A stretch of 64,000 nucleotides of DNA from positions 7,624-71,623 of the forward strand of contig DHVP01000037.1 in the NCBI GenBank assembly GCA_002412715.1, read 5' to 3'. This document shows positions 26,257 through 34,667 of the stretch, one piece after another. Below the pieces are notes generated by a model that had not been told where the DNA came from, made no database searches, and saw only the letters and a list, made by a program, of their open reading frames with translations. Made by a program: the position numbers and the translations under genes. Origin of the DNA: Deltaproteobacteria bacterium UBA5205. GTDB taxonomy: Bacteria > Desulfobacterota > Syntrophorhabdia > Syntrophorhabdales > Syntrophorhabdaceae. Numbering within the stretch: the first letter of the stretch is position 1; every line of letters begins with the position of its first letter.

Positions 26257-27864
26257 ATGAAGAACGGCCACTGGATGACAGCGAAGGATGTTCTAAGGAT
26301 TCAAGCATTTAAGTACCCCGACAAGATCGGCGCAAAAGATTTGTACAAGGCGTTTACCTTCAAGCAGTGGAATGAGAGAACCTGCCGGCTCGCGAATGCT
26401 CTTGCCGATCTCGGCCTCAAAAAAGGCGACCGTTTTGCGGTTCTCGCCTACAACTGCGTTGAGTGGATGGATTTCTACGGCGCGGCAGCAAAGGGCGGCT
26501 TTCTGGCAGTTCCGCTCATGTTCAGGCTTGCTGCACCGGAGATGGAATACATCATCAATCACTGTGAAGCAAAAGTCCTTATCGTCCAGAGTGGGAAGGA
26601 CCCCGCGGACGGCAAGGAATTTCCCTGGATCGATCAGGTCAACGAAATGAAGAAGCGCCTGAAGACCGTTGAACACTACATCAACTTTGCCGTAGACAGC
26701 CCCAGCTATGACGGCTTTATCAATTACGAGCAGATGCTTGCAAAGGCGAGCCCTGAGGAACCCGCTGTGGAAGTTACCCCCGACGATACATGGGTCATTA
26801 TGTATACCGGCGGAACAACGGGTCTGCCCAAGGGCGTTATGAAGAGCCATGCAAATCTCTTCTCCCAGTACTTCATCATGATTTACGACCACGAATTCAA
26901 TTTCAACGACACCATTCTGCTGGTCATGCCCTGCTGCCACGTCAACTCACTCTTCTATTCATTCGTTGTGACCTGGGTCGGCGGTACCGTTATGGCGTAC
27001 AACATGGTTTCTTTCAATCCCGAAAGCCTCATCAAGACCTTCTCGGATCACGGGGTCACCTTTACATCCCTGGTTCCGACGCACTACATCATGATGCTGG
27101 CACTCCCGGACGAAGTAAAGGCCAAATACAACCTGGGCGCGATCAAAAAACTGCTCTGTTCCTCAGCTCCCGCACGGCGCGACACGAAACAGGGTATCCT
27201 CGCAATGTTCCCCAACTCAAGACTTTTTGAGGCATACGGATCCACCGAAGCAGGCTGCGTGACCATCCTGAAACCGGAAGAACAGATGAAGAAACTTGGT
27301 TCCATAGGGCGCGAGGCAATTGGAACGGACATCATCCAGATCTACGACGAAGACGGCAAACTCATAACCGAGCCGAACAAGATCGGCGAACTTTACTCCC
27401 GCAGCCCGATGATCTTCGAGAGCTACTGGAAAGACCCGGAAAAAACAAAGAACGCAATGAAGGGTGAGTATTTCAGCGCGGGCGACATGGGCTACCGTGA
27501 TGAGGAAGGCTACTACTACCTGGTTGACAGAAAGGCCAACATGATCATCTCCGGCGGCGAGAATGTCTTCCCGTCAGAAGTCGAGAACTGCGTGGGCGGA
27601 CACCCCGACGTCAAAGACGTGGCCGTCATCGGTATTCCTCATGAAAAATGGGGCGAACAGGTAACGGCAGTCGTCGTCCTCCATGAAGGCAAGAAGATGG
27701 AGCCGAAAGACGTGACCGAGTGGTGCAAGGGCAAGATCGCCGGTTTCAAGGTTCCCAAGAACATCTATATCATCCCCGATGAAGAGATGCCGAGATCGGG
27801 CGCAGGCAAGATCCTCCACAGGATCCTTCGCGACCGTTACGGAAAATGGGGAGACCAGCAGTAA
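26257..27864 (+). CDS. Acyl-CoA ligase (AMP-binding), tandem copy 1
   Basis: Class I adenylate-forming enzyme of 535 residues that activates a carboxylic acid to its CoA thioester with ATP. Core motifs: MYTGGTTGLPKGVMKSH (P-loop, ~185-200), YGSTEAG (A5), YFSAGDM (A7), VDRKANMIISGGENVFPSEVE (A8) and the catalytic lysine region PRSGAGKILHR (A10). The ribosome site is AGGAGG. It follows glcF after 62 bases and ends at a clear terminator, so it belongs to the glcD operon. The second copy at 28232 is the same length and highly similar. Substrate unknown: fatty, aromatic or 2-hydroxy acid are all possible. Confidence 0.92.
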   Translation: MKNGHWMTAKDVLRIQAFKYPDKIGAKDLYKAFTFKQWNERTCRLANALADLGLKKGDRFAVLAYNCVEWMDFYGAAAKGGFLAVPLMFRLAAPEMEYIINHCEAKVLIVQSGKDPADGKEFPWIDQVNEMKKRLKTVEHYINFAVDSPSYDGFINYEQMLAKASPEEPAVEVTPDDTWVIMYTGGTTGLPKGVMKSHANLFSQYFIMIYDHEFNFNDTILLVMPCCHVNSLFYSFVVTWVGGTVMAYNMVSFNPESLIKTFSDHGVTFTSLVPTHYIMMLALPDEVKAKYNLGAIKKLLCSSAPARRDTKQGILAMFPNSRLFEAYGSTEAGCVTILKPEEQMKKLGSIGREAIGTDIIQIYDEDGKLITEPNKIGELYSRSPMIFESYWKDPEKTKNAMKGEYFSAGDMGYRDEEGYYYLVDRKANMIISGGENVFPSEVENCVGGHPDVKDVAVIGIPHEKWGEQVTAVVVLHEGKKMEPKDVTEWCKGKIAGFKVPKNIYIIPDEEMPRSGAGKILHRILRDRYGKWGDQQ

Positions 27865-27881
27865 AATTATTCAACTGAACC

Positions 27882-27911
27882 AAAACGGGGACTTCGGTCC
27901 CCGTTTTTTTT
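27882..27911 (+). terminator. Rho-independent terminator after ligase copy 1
   Basis: ACGGGGAC-TTCG-GTCCCCGT, a perfect 8-bp stem with a UUCG tetraloop, followed by a run of T. It has the same stem and loop as the terminator after ligase copy 2 (29857-29884). Confidence 0.93.
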
Positions 27912-28231
27912 GTTTTGTGGAGGGGGCGGGGATTGTGGGATATGAATTATTGGCTTTGCGCGATGCAGAAGGCATTTTAGTATTGAAAAAAAAAGTCCCG
28001 TAAGGTAAAAGTAAGATATAAGGTTTGGGTTAAGGGGTTACGTGAGAAGCTGTAAAGGAACACATTCATTACTGGTCGTCTCTCTGACGGCGCAATTCCA
28101 TATTTATTTCCAGATATCATGTTTCCGCGGCGCTTCAGATATTGCCTGGTGTTGAGCACGACGCCCCGCTGATCCGCTCAGGGGGGCGACATAACGGGAT
28201 TTTCATCAATCACATTAAGGAGGGTTTTGTT
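27912..28231. other. Intergenic region between the two ligase genes
   Basis: About 320 bases without a gene. I see no repeat or known RNA element and no confident promoter, only AT-rich stretches around 28000-28110 where one could lie. The last bases hold the ribosome site AAGGAGG of ligase copy 2. Confidence 0.5.
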
Positions 28232-29839
28232 ATGAAGAACGGTCATTGGTTGACGGCTAAGGATGTGCTGAGAGTGAATGCTTTTAAGTGGCCTGACAAG
28301 GTGGGCATCAAGGATCTTTACAAGGCCTTTACATTCAAGCAGTGGAATGAAAGGGCCTGCAGGCTTGCAAATGCCCTCGCTGACCTGGGGATGAAGAAAG
28401 GCGACCGTTTCGCGGTCCTCGGATACAACTGTGTCGAGTGGATGGATTTCTACGCGGCTGCGGCTAAGGGAGGATTCCTGTGCGTGCCCCTCATGTTCAG
28501 GCTTGCGGCCCCGGAAATGGAATACATCATCAATCACTGCGAAGCGAAAGTCTTCATCGTTCAGAGCGGCGTCGACAAGGCGGACGGCAAGGAATTTCCC
28601 TGGATCGATCAGGTCAATGGAATGAAAAAGAACCTGAAGACCGTTGAACACTACATTAACTACGCCGTAGACAGCCCCAGTTATGACGGCTTTATCAACT
28701 ACGAGCAGATGCTCGCCAAGGCCAGCCCTGCAGAGCCCGATGTTGTCGTCGATCCCGATGATATCTGGGTCATTATGTACACGGGTGGGACTACAGGCCT
28801 TCCCAAGGGCGTTATGAAGAGCCACGCCAACCTCTTCTCCCAGTATTACATTATGATTTACGATCACAGTTTCAACTTCGATGACTGCAACCTGCTCGTC
28901 ATGCCTTGTTGCCACGTTAACTCTCTATTCTATTCATTCGTCGTGACCTGGGTAGGCGGCACCGTCATGGCCTACAACATGGTCTCCTTCAACCCTGAAG
29001 GGCTCATCAAGACCTTTGCGGACTTCGGTGTTACCTTTACGTCTCTCGTGCCGACACACTATATCATGATGCTGGCCCTTCCCGACGAAGTAAGGGCGAA
29101 ATATGACCTCAGCGCTATTAAGAAATTACTCATTTCCTCAGCACCCGCACGGCGCGACACGAAGCAGGGCATCCTCAAGATGTTCCCCAACTCCGAGCTT
29201 TACGAGGCATACGGTTCCACGGAGGCGGGTATTGTTACTGTTCTGAAACCGCACGAACAGATGACGAAGCTCGGTTCCTGCGGACGGGAGGTTATGGGCA
29301 GCGATGTCCTGAGGCTCTATGACGAGGACGGAAACCTTGTTGACAAGCCGAATGTAGTCGGAGAGCTTTATTCCAGGAGCCCGCAGATCTTCGAGCAGTA
29401 CTGGAAGGATCCTGAAAAGACCAAGGCGGCTATGAAGGGCGAGTACTTCAGTGCCGGTGATATGGCGATGCGGGATGAGGAAGGCTACTACACCCTGGTC
29501 GACAGAAAGGCGAACATGATCATCTCCGGTGGTGAGAACATCTTCCCGTCGGAAGTCGAGAATTGCGTAGGTGGCCATCCGGACATCAAGGACGTTGCGG
29601 TCATCGGTGTGCCTCATGAAAAATGGGGCGAACAGGTAACGGCGGTTATCGTCCTTCACGAAGGGAAGACCCTGGAAGCCAGCGATGTTTCAGCGTGGTG
29701 CAAGGGCAAGATTGCTGGATTCAAGGTCCCGAAGAACATCGTCTTCATTAAGGACGAAGAGATGCCCAGATCGGGCGCCGGCAAGATCCTCCACAGGATC
29801 CTCCGCGAGCGTTACGGTAAATGGGCCGACCATCAGTAA
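28232..29839 (+). CDS. Acyl-CoA ligase (AMP-binding), tandem copy 2
   Basis: 535 residues, a close paralogue of the gene at 26257 with the same length and almost no gaps when read side by side; the core motifs TGGTTGLPKGVMKSH, YGSTEAG, VDRKANMIISGGEN and PRSGAGKILHR are identical. Differences cluster in parts of the N-terminal domain and around residues 340-375 (ILKPEEQMKKLGSIGREAIGTDI against VLKPHEQMTKLGSCGREVMGSDV), which may alter substrate range. The frame is open to 28142, but ATG 28232 has AAGGAGG upstream and matches copy 1. It is separated from copy 1 by that gene's terminator, so it needs its own promoter. Confidence 0.92.
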   Translation: MKNGHWLTAKDVLRVNAFKWPDKVGIKDLYKAFTFKQWNERACRLANALADLGMKKGDRFAVLGYNCVEWMDFYAAAAKGGFLCVPLMFRLAAPEMEYIINHCEAKVFIVQSGVDKADGKEFPWIDQVNGMKKNLKTVEHYINYAVDSPSYDGFINYEQMLAKASPAEPDVVVDPDDIWVIMYTGGTTGLPKGVMKSHANLFSQYYIMIYDHSFNFDDCNLLVMPCCHVNSLFYSFVVTWVGGTVMAYNMVSFNPEGLIKTFADFGVTFTSLVPTHYIMMLALPDEVRAKYDLSAIKKLLISSAPARRDTKQGILKMFPNSELYEAYGSTEAGIVTVLKPHEQMTKLGSCGREVMGSDVLRLYDEDGNLVDKPNVVGELYSRSPQIFEQYWKDPEKTKAAMKGEYFSAGDMAMRDEEGYYTLVDRKANMIISGGENIFPSEVENCVGGHPDIKDVAVIGVPHEKWGEQVTAVIVLHEGKTLEASDVSAWCKGKIAGFKVPKNIVFIKDEEMPRSGAGKILHRILRERYGKWADHQ

Positions 29840-29856
29840 GATAACGAGACTGAAGA

Positions 29857-29884
29857 AACGGGGACTTCGGTCCCCGTTTTTTTT
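29857..29884 (+). terminator. Rho-independent terminator after ligase copy 2
   Basis: ACGGGGAC-TTCG-GTCCCCGT stem-loop followed by eight T. It is identical in stem and loop to the one after copy 1, so the duplicated unit included the terminator. Confidence 0.93.
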
Positions 29885-29885
29885 A

Positions 29886-29979
29886 CGGGCCACGGGCCAT
29901 GGGTGATAGGCAACAGGAAGAAAGGAGCAGCCTTTGCAGAGGTTTTTTCCATAACCCATAACCCATAAACCATAACCCG
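29886..29979. repeat. Fold-back repeat of degenerate GGGTNATG units (copy 2)
   Basis: An approximately 94-base element bounded by CGGG and CCCG like copy 1 at 21448. The right arm is clean: CCATAAC units in a row (CCATAACC, CATAACCC, ATAAACC, ATAACCCG). The left arm is more worn (CGGGCCATGGGTGATAGG). A short AAAGG/CCTTT pairing lies in the centre. It sits right after the ligase terminator and before the next gene. Confidence 0.65.
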
Positions 29980-30019
29980 CCTTCTTGTCCCTCCCGCTTA
30001 TTTATGATATGCTTACCCG

Positions 30020-30310
30020 ATGATAGCCGATTATTCCTTGTATCTGCAGGTTGGCGATCATGTGTATCATAAGCGGTACGCGCGATGGGGCATGGGGATC
30101 GTCGTTGAGGAACGCCGGTCCGAATTGCCCGGTGGGTTCTGCTATGTCCGTATCGACTTTCAGGATGGAAAGGTACGCGTTTTCGACAATAACTACAAGA
30201 GCGTGAATTGCTGTTATTACGCGGGGATTGAAAAGATAGAGGAGAGACATATCTCCTTGGAAGAGGCCCCGCGAACCAGGAAGAAATCGAAGAAGATGCT
30301 TCCTCCCTGA
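30020..30310 (+). CDS. Small DUF3553-like protein (SH3/KOW-type fold suspected)
   Basis: A 96-residue protein. The first ~70 residues (YLQVGDHVYHKRYARWGMGIVVEE ... FCYVRIDFQDGKVRVF) have the basic, glycine-punctuated beta pattern seen in DUF3553, CarD-type and KOW domains, which often bind nucleic acid or ribosome-associated partners. The tail is lysine-rich (RTRKKSKK). It ends 36 bases before selD and is probably cotranscribed with it. The function is unknown. I assign the family from pattern only. Confidence 0.65.
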   Translation: MIADYSLYLQVGDHVYHKRYARWGMGIVVEERRSELPGGFCYVRIDFQDGKVRVFDNNYKSVNCCYYAGIEKIEERHISLEEAPRTRKKSKKMLPP

Positions 30311-30346
30311 GAGAACGGACGTGTTGGAATAATGACCGGAGGACGG

Positions 30347-31372
30347 ATGGACACCGAACTGACAAAATTTGTCCGCGGCGGCGGGTGAGCGTCGAAGATA
30401 GGTCCGGGTGACCTGGCGAACATCCTTTGCGGGATAGACATCCCTGCGGATGAACATGTGATTGTCGGCATTGAAGGCTTTGAAGATGCAGGTGTCTACA
30501 AGGTGACGGACGAGATTGCCCTTGTTCAGACGGTGGACTTCTTTACTCCCGTTGTCGACGACCCTTACTGGTTCGGCCAGATAGCAGCCGCTAACGCTCT
30601 AAGCGACATATACGCAATGGGAGCCATACCGAAGACCGCCCTCAATCTCGTCTGCTTCTCGCCAAAGAGATTTGACATAGCGATCCTGAAAGAGATCATC
30701 CGAGGCGGTGCGGACAAGATCCGTGAGGCAGGGGCGAGCCTTCTTGGAGGCCACAGCGTGGATGACGAAGAGATCAAGTACGGGCTCTCCGTTACGGGAA
30801 TAGTCCATCCCGACAAGGTGCTGCTCAACGAGGGGGCCAGGCCTTCGGACATTCTTATCCTGACGAAGCCTCTCGGGACGGGAATCATGAATACTGCCAT
30901 CAAAGGCAAACTTCTCGATGACGATCGGGCGCTCGGCCTGGCGAGGGTCATGGCCACCCTCAACAAGACAGCGGCCGAGGCGATGCTTTCGGTGAATACG
31001 CACGCCTGTACCGATGTGACCGGTTTTGGCCTGGCGGGACACCTTAAGGAGATGATCCGGGAAACACTGGGCGTTGAACTCTACACCGGGAAGCTTCCCT
31101 ATTTTCAGGAAGCCGTCGAATTTGCCGCATCAGGTTTGGTCCCTGCCGGCCTTTACCGCAACAGGGATTTTTACAAAGAACACATAGTGACCTCGCGGTC
31201 CGACTTTTTCTTTGATATCATCTTCGATCCGCAGACATCGGGCGGTCTTCTGATAGCCCTCGACCCCGCCGACAGGACAAAATTCGAAGAGACAGCCGTC
31301 CAGCTGGGCGTGGAGTACCACATCATCGGAACCTTCCTCGAAGAACCGAAGGGAAAAATACTACTGGCTTGA
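30347..31372 (+). CDS. selD: Selenide, water dikinase containing selenocysteine (UGA at codon 14)
   Basis: Makes selenophosphate, the selenium donor for selenocysteine and selenouridine. Read straight, the gene has an in-frame TGA at 30386-30388; decoded as Sec the product is 341 residues beginning MDTELTKFVRGGG-U-ASKIGPGDL. The Sec falls exactly where SelD has its catalytic Cys or Sec (Cys17 in E. coli), three residues before the essential Lys. Downstream the AIRS-type kinase is complete (TVDFFTPVVDDPYWFGQIAAAN, LLGGHSVDDEEIKYGL, TDVTGFGLAGHL, DPQTSGGLL). GGAGG lies four bases before ATG 30347. A hairpin follows the UGA (next entry). Gene finders would miscall it as a 304-residue ORF from about 30458. 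Confidence 0.94.
30386..30414 (+). promoter_or_regulatory. UGA (Sec) codon and candidate bacterial SECIS hairpin of selD
   Basis: UGA at 30386-30388, then 11 bases, then a perfect hairpin AGGTC (30400-30404), loop CGGGT (30405-30409), GACCT (30410-30414). Bacterial SECIS elements sit just after the UGA and present G/U in a small apical loop to SelB; position and loop agree. It lies inside the coding sequence. Confidence 0.75.
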
Positions 31373-31404
31373 TCCCGGTTGGATATTCCAACCAGGATTT
31401 TTTC
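31372..31404 (+). terminator. Rho-independent terminator of selD
   Basis: ATCC-c-GGTTGGA-TAT-TCCAACC-a-GGAT followed by six T. The stem starts within the selD stop codon. It is an almost perfect 11-bp stem with one mismatch. Confidence 0.95.
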
Positions 31405-31501
31405 TTCTTTTTCTCTGTGATCTCTCCTTAATGCTCCCTGAGATCCGGAGAGGAGCGTAAGCCGCGAACGGGCGTGAGATGGTCTTCTAATCTTTCGATT
31501 T

Positions 31502-32647
31502 TCAGCCCGCCTCTATGAACGGGTAATTGCGGTCCTGCCAGCCGTGGATGCCGTATTCCAGGTTTTTGGCATTTCGGTAGCCGAAAGCGCGCAGGTAGAC
31601 GGCGGCGTGGGCGGAGCGGGCGCCGCTTGCGCAGTAGACTGCGATTGGGGTGTCGAGATCTTTCGGGAATTCCCCTATTCTTGCCGCGACCTCCCTTACA
31701 GGGATGTGTACGGCACCTTCGATGATGCCGGTATCCTGAAGCTCCTTCGGTTCGCGAACGTCGACGATGAAGAGTTCTTCTTTCCGTTTAATCTTGCGAA
31801 ACAGTTCTTCCGGCTGGATGGCGGTTTCTTCGTTAGGGGCCGCGAGGAAGCTTTCCATGGAGATGCAAAAGCTTTTCATAAGGGGTCCGAGCTCAGCGGG
31901 TTGATCGGACGGATCCATGGTGAGGCCGCATTGGAGTTTTCCCGTCTGTGCGTTAAGCGGCGGGAAGAGTCCCTTGAGAAATTGTTCGAATTCTTGAGGG
32001 GTTCTCGGGGTCTTCAGACACACGTTGTTGATCTTTTCGTAGCCCAGGGATGAATTGATGTTCCCCCTGTAATCGTGGGCGGGATAGACGAGAAGGTCGT
32101 CGGATAGGGGCATGAGCCTTAGGAACAAGCTCTCGTACATGTCATGGGAGCTTCCGCCGGGCAGGTCGGTCCTGCCGCACTGACCGATGATGAGGGTGTC
32201 CCCGGTAAATATCCTATCACCGGCCAGAATGGACATATGGTCCACGGTATGTCCCTTCGTCTCGATCATCCTGAGCGTGATATCTCCGATGGTCAGTTCA
32301 TCGTTGTCGCCAACATAGAGATCGATCCTCTTTTGTGCATTCTCGGCAAGGATCTTCTCGATCCCGAAGAGGTCCGTAAGCGTTGCCCCGATCTGTCTTT
32401 GCCTCGGAGTGTTCCTGTTCATGACTGTCCTCGCCCCAAGCCGGTGGGCAAGCTCCGGCGCAAGCGATACATGATCTACGTGCGTGTGCGTGTCGATCAC
32501 ATAATCGACGGAGAGCCCCCGTGATGTGATGAAGTCCAGGAACGGTTCCATGTCGTGTGACGGGTCTATGATCGCCCCTTTCCTTTGTCTCTCGCAGGCA
32601 ATGACATAAGCGAGGCATCCGTCAAAATTGAATTGTTTGAATGTCAT
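31502..32647 (-). CDS. Persulfide dioxygenase-like MBL-fold protein fused to rhodanese
   Basis: A 381-residue fusion. Residues 1-~235 are a metallo-beta-lactamase domain of the ETHE1/glyoxalase II group (metal motif THTHVDH, then ETKGHTVDHMSIL, FTGDTLIIG, YPAHDY). Residues ~280-381 are a rhodanese domain with the active-site loop CASGARS (VYCASGARSAHAA). Such fusions handle glutathione or protein persulfides and sulfane sulfur. An O2-dependent dioxygenase is odd in a supposed strict anaerobe, so it could be a persulfide hydrolase or serve oxygen/sulfide tolerance. Last gene of the htpX-rsmB operon, one base after the DUF3786 gene. Confidence 0.88.
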   Translation of the reverse strand: MTFKQFNFDGCLAYVIACERQRKGAIIDPSHDMEPFLDFITSRGLSVDYVIDTHTHVDHVSLAPELAHRLGARTVMNRNTPRQRQIGATLTDLFGIEKILAENAQKRIDLYVGDNDELTIGDITLRMIETKGHTVDHMSILAGDRIFTGDTLIIGQCGRTDLPGGSSHDMYESLFLRLMPLSDDLLVYPAHDYRGNINSSLGYEKINNVCLKTPRTPQEFEQFLKGLFPPLNAQTGKLQCGLTMDPSDQPAELGPLMKSFCISMESFLAAPNEETAIQPEELFRKIKRKEELFIVDVREPKELQDTGIIEGAVHIPVREVAARIGEFPKDLDTPIAVYCASGARSAHAAVYLRAFGYRNAKNLEYGIHGWQDRNYPFIEAG

Positions 32648-32648
32648 G

Positions 32649-33299
32649 CTACACCTCTTCTGAGAAGTTCTTCATCGCAGTCTTCAATATTCTTCCGGCG
32701 GCAAGCTTCGAGATGACGACTATATCCTCAAGCGGCAGATAGCCTGTGATGGAAGGATCGAAAAGCGCTTTTGCCGATGGAGGGAATTCCGCGTCTCCCT
32801 CCCAGAGGACGAATGTGATGGGAACTTTGGGGAAGGCGAAAAGCGTCAGCGACGCATCGCCGAACTGTTCTTCTTTTGACCCGAGGCCCCGGCCTGCATC
32901 GAGAAAGGCATACCTGTCGTAGCCGAAGGCCCTGACAAGGGGTTTCAGTACCCGTTTTTCGAAGACAGGGTCGTAGTGCATGCAGGCGGGAATGTCAACA
33001 TAGGCCACCTTTTCACCGGTTAAGGGGATTCCGGACGCGGTATTGATATAATGGAGGATGATGATCCTGGTGACGAGAGTGATGTTGGCGCCCCGTGAAC
33101 TGGCAAAGCTGAACGACGGTATGTCAAGGGTGATCGTCTCGTCGAAATAGGGCACATAAACCCGCAGGCTGTCGCCGCGTTGTTCGTGCCTCAGGCCCGC
33201 GAGGAAGAACTTTTCTTCCACGGTGCTTTCCATGAGTTCGTCGCGGGCCCTGTCGAAGACGGCTTTGTATGCCTTTTGTCTTTTCAGTTCCATGGTCAC
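32649..33299 (-). CDS. DUF3786 domain protein
   Basis: A 216-residue soluble protein that resembles DUF3786 (VYVPYFDETITLDIP, ILHYINTASGIPLTGEKVAYVDIP, FPKVPITFVLWEGDAEFPPSAKALFD). The family is common in anaerobes, often near corrinoid or Fe-S proteins, but has no assigned reaction. The start is GTG 33299, overlapping the rpe stop (GTGA), or ATG 33293 six bases on; no clear ribosome site, so translation is probably coupled to rpe. Confidence 0.75.
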   Translation of the reverse strand: MTMELKRQKAYKAVFDRARDELMESTVEEKFFLAGLRHEQRGDSLRVYVPYFDETITLDIPSFSFASSRGANITLVTRIIILHYINTASGIPLTGEKVAYVDIPACMHYDPVFEKRVLKPLVRAFGYDRYAFLDAGRGLGSKEEQFGDASLTLFAFPKVPITFVLWEGDAEFPPSAKALFDPSITGYLPLEDIVVISKLAAGRILKTAMKNFSEEV

Positions 33300-33958
33300 T
33301 GACCGATCTTGCTTCTGACCTCTTCGATCTTTTTCCGGTAGTTCCCGCTGTGGAATATCTCCGTTCCCATGACAAGCACGTTACCCCCTGCCTTGACGAC
33401 CTCGGCGGCATTAACGGCCTTTATGCCGCCATCGACCTCGAGATCTATATAGCGTCCGGCTTTCTCGATCATTCTATGCGCCTCGGTGATCTTCGGTGCC
33501 ATAGCGGGGATATATTTCTGTCCGCCGAATCCGGGGTTGACAGTCATGATGAGGACGAGATCGACAATATGGATGACGTGCTCAAGCAGGTTGAGGGGGG
33601 TGGCGGGGTTGAACGATATGCCCGCCCGCGCCCCCGATTCCTTGATGACGTCGAGGGTCCTGAAGAGATGATTGTCCGTTTCGGCGTGTATGGTGATAAT
33701 GTCCGACCCGGCCCGCGCAAATTCCTGTACGTATTGTGCAGGGTTGGCTATCATCAGGTGGACATCGAGAGGTTTCTTGTTGATCCTGCGCAGGGTCTCG
33801 ACGAACATCGGGCCAATGGTAATGTTGGGGACAAAGCTGCCGTCCATGACGTCTATGTGGATAAGGTCTGCGCCGGCCTCCTCCACGTCCTCGATCTCGG
33901 CCCCGAGACGCAGGAAATCACAGGAGAGAATGGACGGCGCGATAAGGATATCTTTCAT
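33296..33958 (-). CDS. rpe: Ribulose-phosphate 3-epimerase
   Basis: Interconverts ribulose 5-phosphate and xylulose 5-phosphate. 220 residues, a complete TIM barrel: IAPSILSCDFLRLG, HIDVMDGSFVPNITIGP, LDVHLMI, MTVNPGFGGQKYI and LEVDGGI carry the metal and phosphate sites. The frame runs open far upstream (to 34294), but those codons are antisense-like noise inside the PASTA gene; ATG 33958 has GGAGG four bases before it and matches homologues. It lies 13 bases after the PASTA gene. Confidence 0.97.
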   Translation of the reverse strand: MKDILIAPSILSCDFLRLGAEIEDVEEAGADLIHIDVMDGSFVPNITIGPMFVETLRRINKKPLDVHLMIANPAQYVQEFARAGSDIITIHAETDNHLFRTLDVIKESGARAGISFNPATPLNLLEHVIHIVDLVLIMTVNPGFGGQKYIPAMAPKITEAHRMIEKAGRYIDLEVDGGIKAVNAAEVVKAGGNVLVMGTEIFHSGNYRKKIEEVRSKIGQ

Positions 33959-33971
33959 AAAGCCTCCATGG

Positions 33972-34667
33972 TTAGTAGATATTGATGACAATCTCCTCGG
34001 TGGTACTGAATACCGTTCTGGGAAGTATGGAATAGTCCACGCCGTTTCGGGGTGCCGCCTGGTCGCCCCTGGCATAATTGATCCTGTATCTGATCCCCTT
34101 GGATTCCAGTTCGTCGGCCAGTTCGTTGTAATTGATGTTCTTTGTATCGGCCATGAGGTAATACGACCTTGGCGCGGAACCGACGAAAAGGGTGACCCTG
34201 CCATATTCCAGTATGTCGCTCCCCGCGGCGGGCACCTGGGCAATGACCTTGCCCACCCTGGAATGGGGGACCATAACCGTCTTCTCGAGGACAAGATGCT
34301 TCTCGCTGAAGACCGCCTGCGCCTCTTCGAGGGTGAGCCCCACGAGCCCCGGAGTTTTCAGGAGCTCCGGTCCTTCCGAGACGATAACGTAGACGACCCT
34401 GCCTTTCTTCGTTGAGATGTTTGCATCAGGTTTCTGGACGGTGATGTGGTTGTAGGGCACATCGTTTCGCCGTTCGTATCTCAGCACGGCGAAGGCAAGG
34501 CCCTGCTTTTTTACCAGTTCCCGGGCATCCTCGACGGTTTTCCCCCGTACATCAGGACAGACGGTGGTTTGCTGGAACTTGAGGAGGAGACTTATCGTCA
34601 GGTATGTGGACAGGCCGAAGACGAGGATAGGCGCGACAACATAAAATACGATCTTTATCAGCTTCAT
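33972..34667 (-). CDS. Membrane-anchored PASTA-domain protein
   Basis: 231 residues: one N-terminal membrane anchor (IVFYVVAPILVFGLSTYLTISLLL), then three PASTA-like repeats outside the membrane (VCPDVRGKTVEDARELVKKQGL; TPGLVGLTLEEAQAVFSEKHL; INYNELADELESKGI). PASTA domains bind peptidoglycan fragments and occur on penicillin-binding proteins and Ser/Thr kinases, but here they stand alone without kinase or transpeptidase. It starts with ATGA overlapping the rsmB stop. In several deltaproteobacteria such a gene follows rsmB; the reason is unknown. Confidence 0.88.
   Translation of the reverse strand: MKLIKIVFYVVAPILVFGLSTYLTISLLLKFQQTTVCPDVRGKTVEDARELVKKQGLAFAVLRYERRNDVPYNHITVQKPDANISTKKGRVVYVIVSEGPELLKTPGLVGLTLEEAQAVFSEKHLVLEKTVMVPHSRVGKVIAQVPAAGSDILEYGRVTLFVGSAPRSYYLMADTKNINYNELADELESKGIRYRINYARGDQAAPRNGVDYSILPRTVFSTTEEIVINIY

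Noticed and set aside
30386..30388. UGA in selD taken as a nonsense mutation (pseudogene)
   Set aside because: The stop falls exactly at the Sec/Cys catalytic site, the rest of the frame is intact and a hairpin follows, so selenocysteine is the better reading.
33959..34294. Long N-terminal extension of rpe
   Set aside because: It lies over the PASTA gene in another frame and its residues look random; ATG 33958 has a ribosome site and matches the family start.
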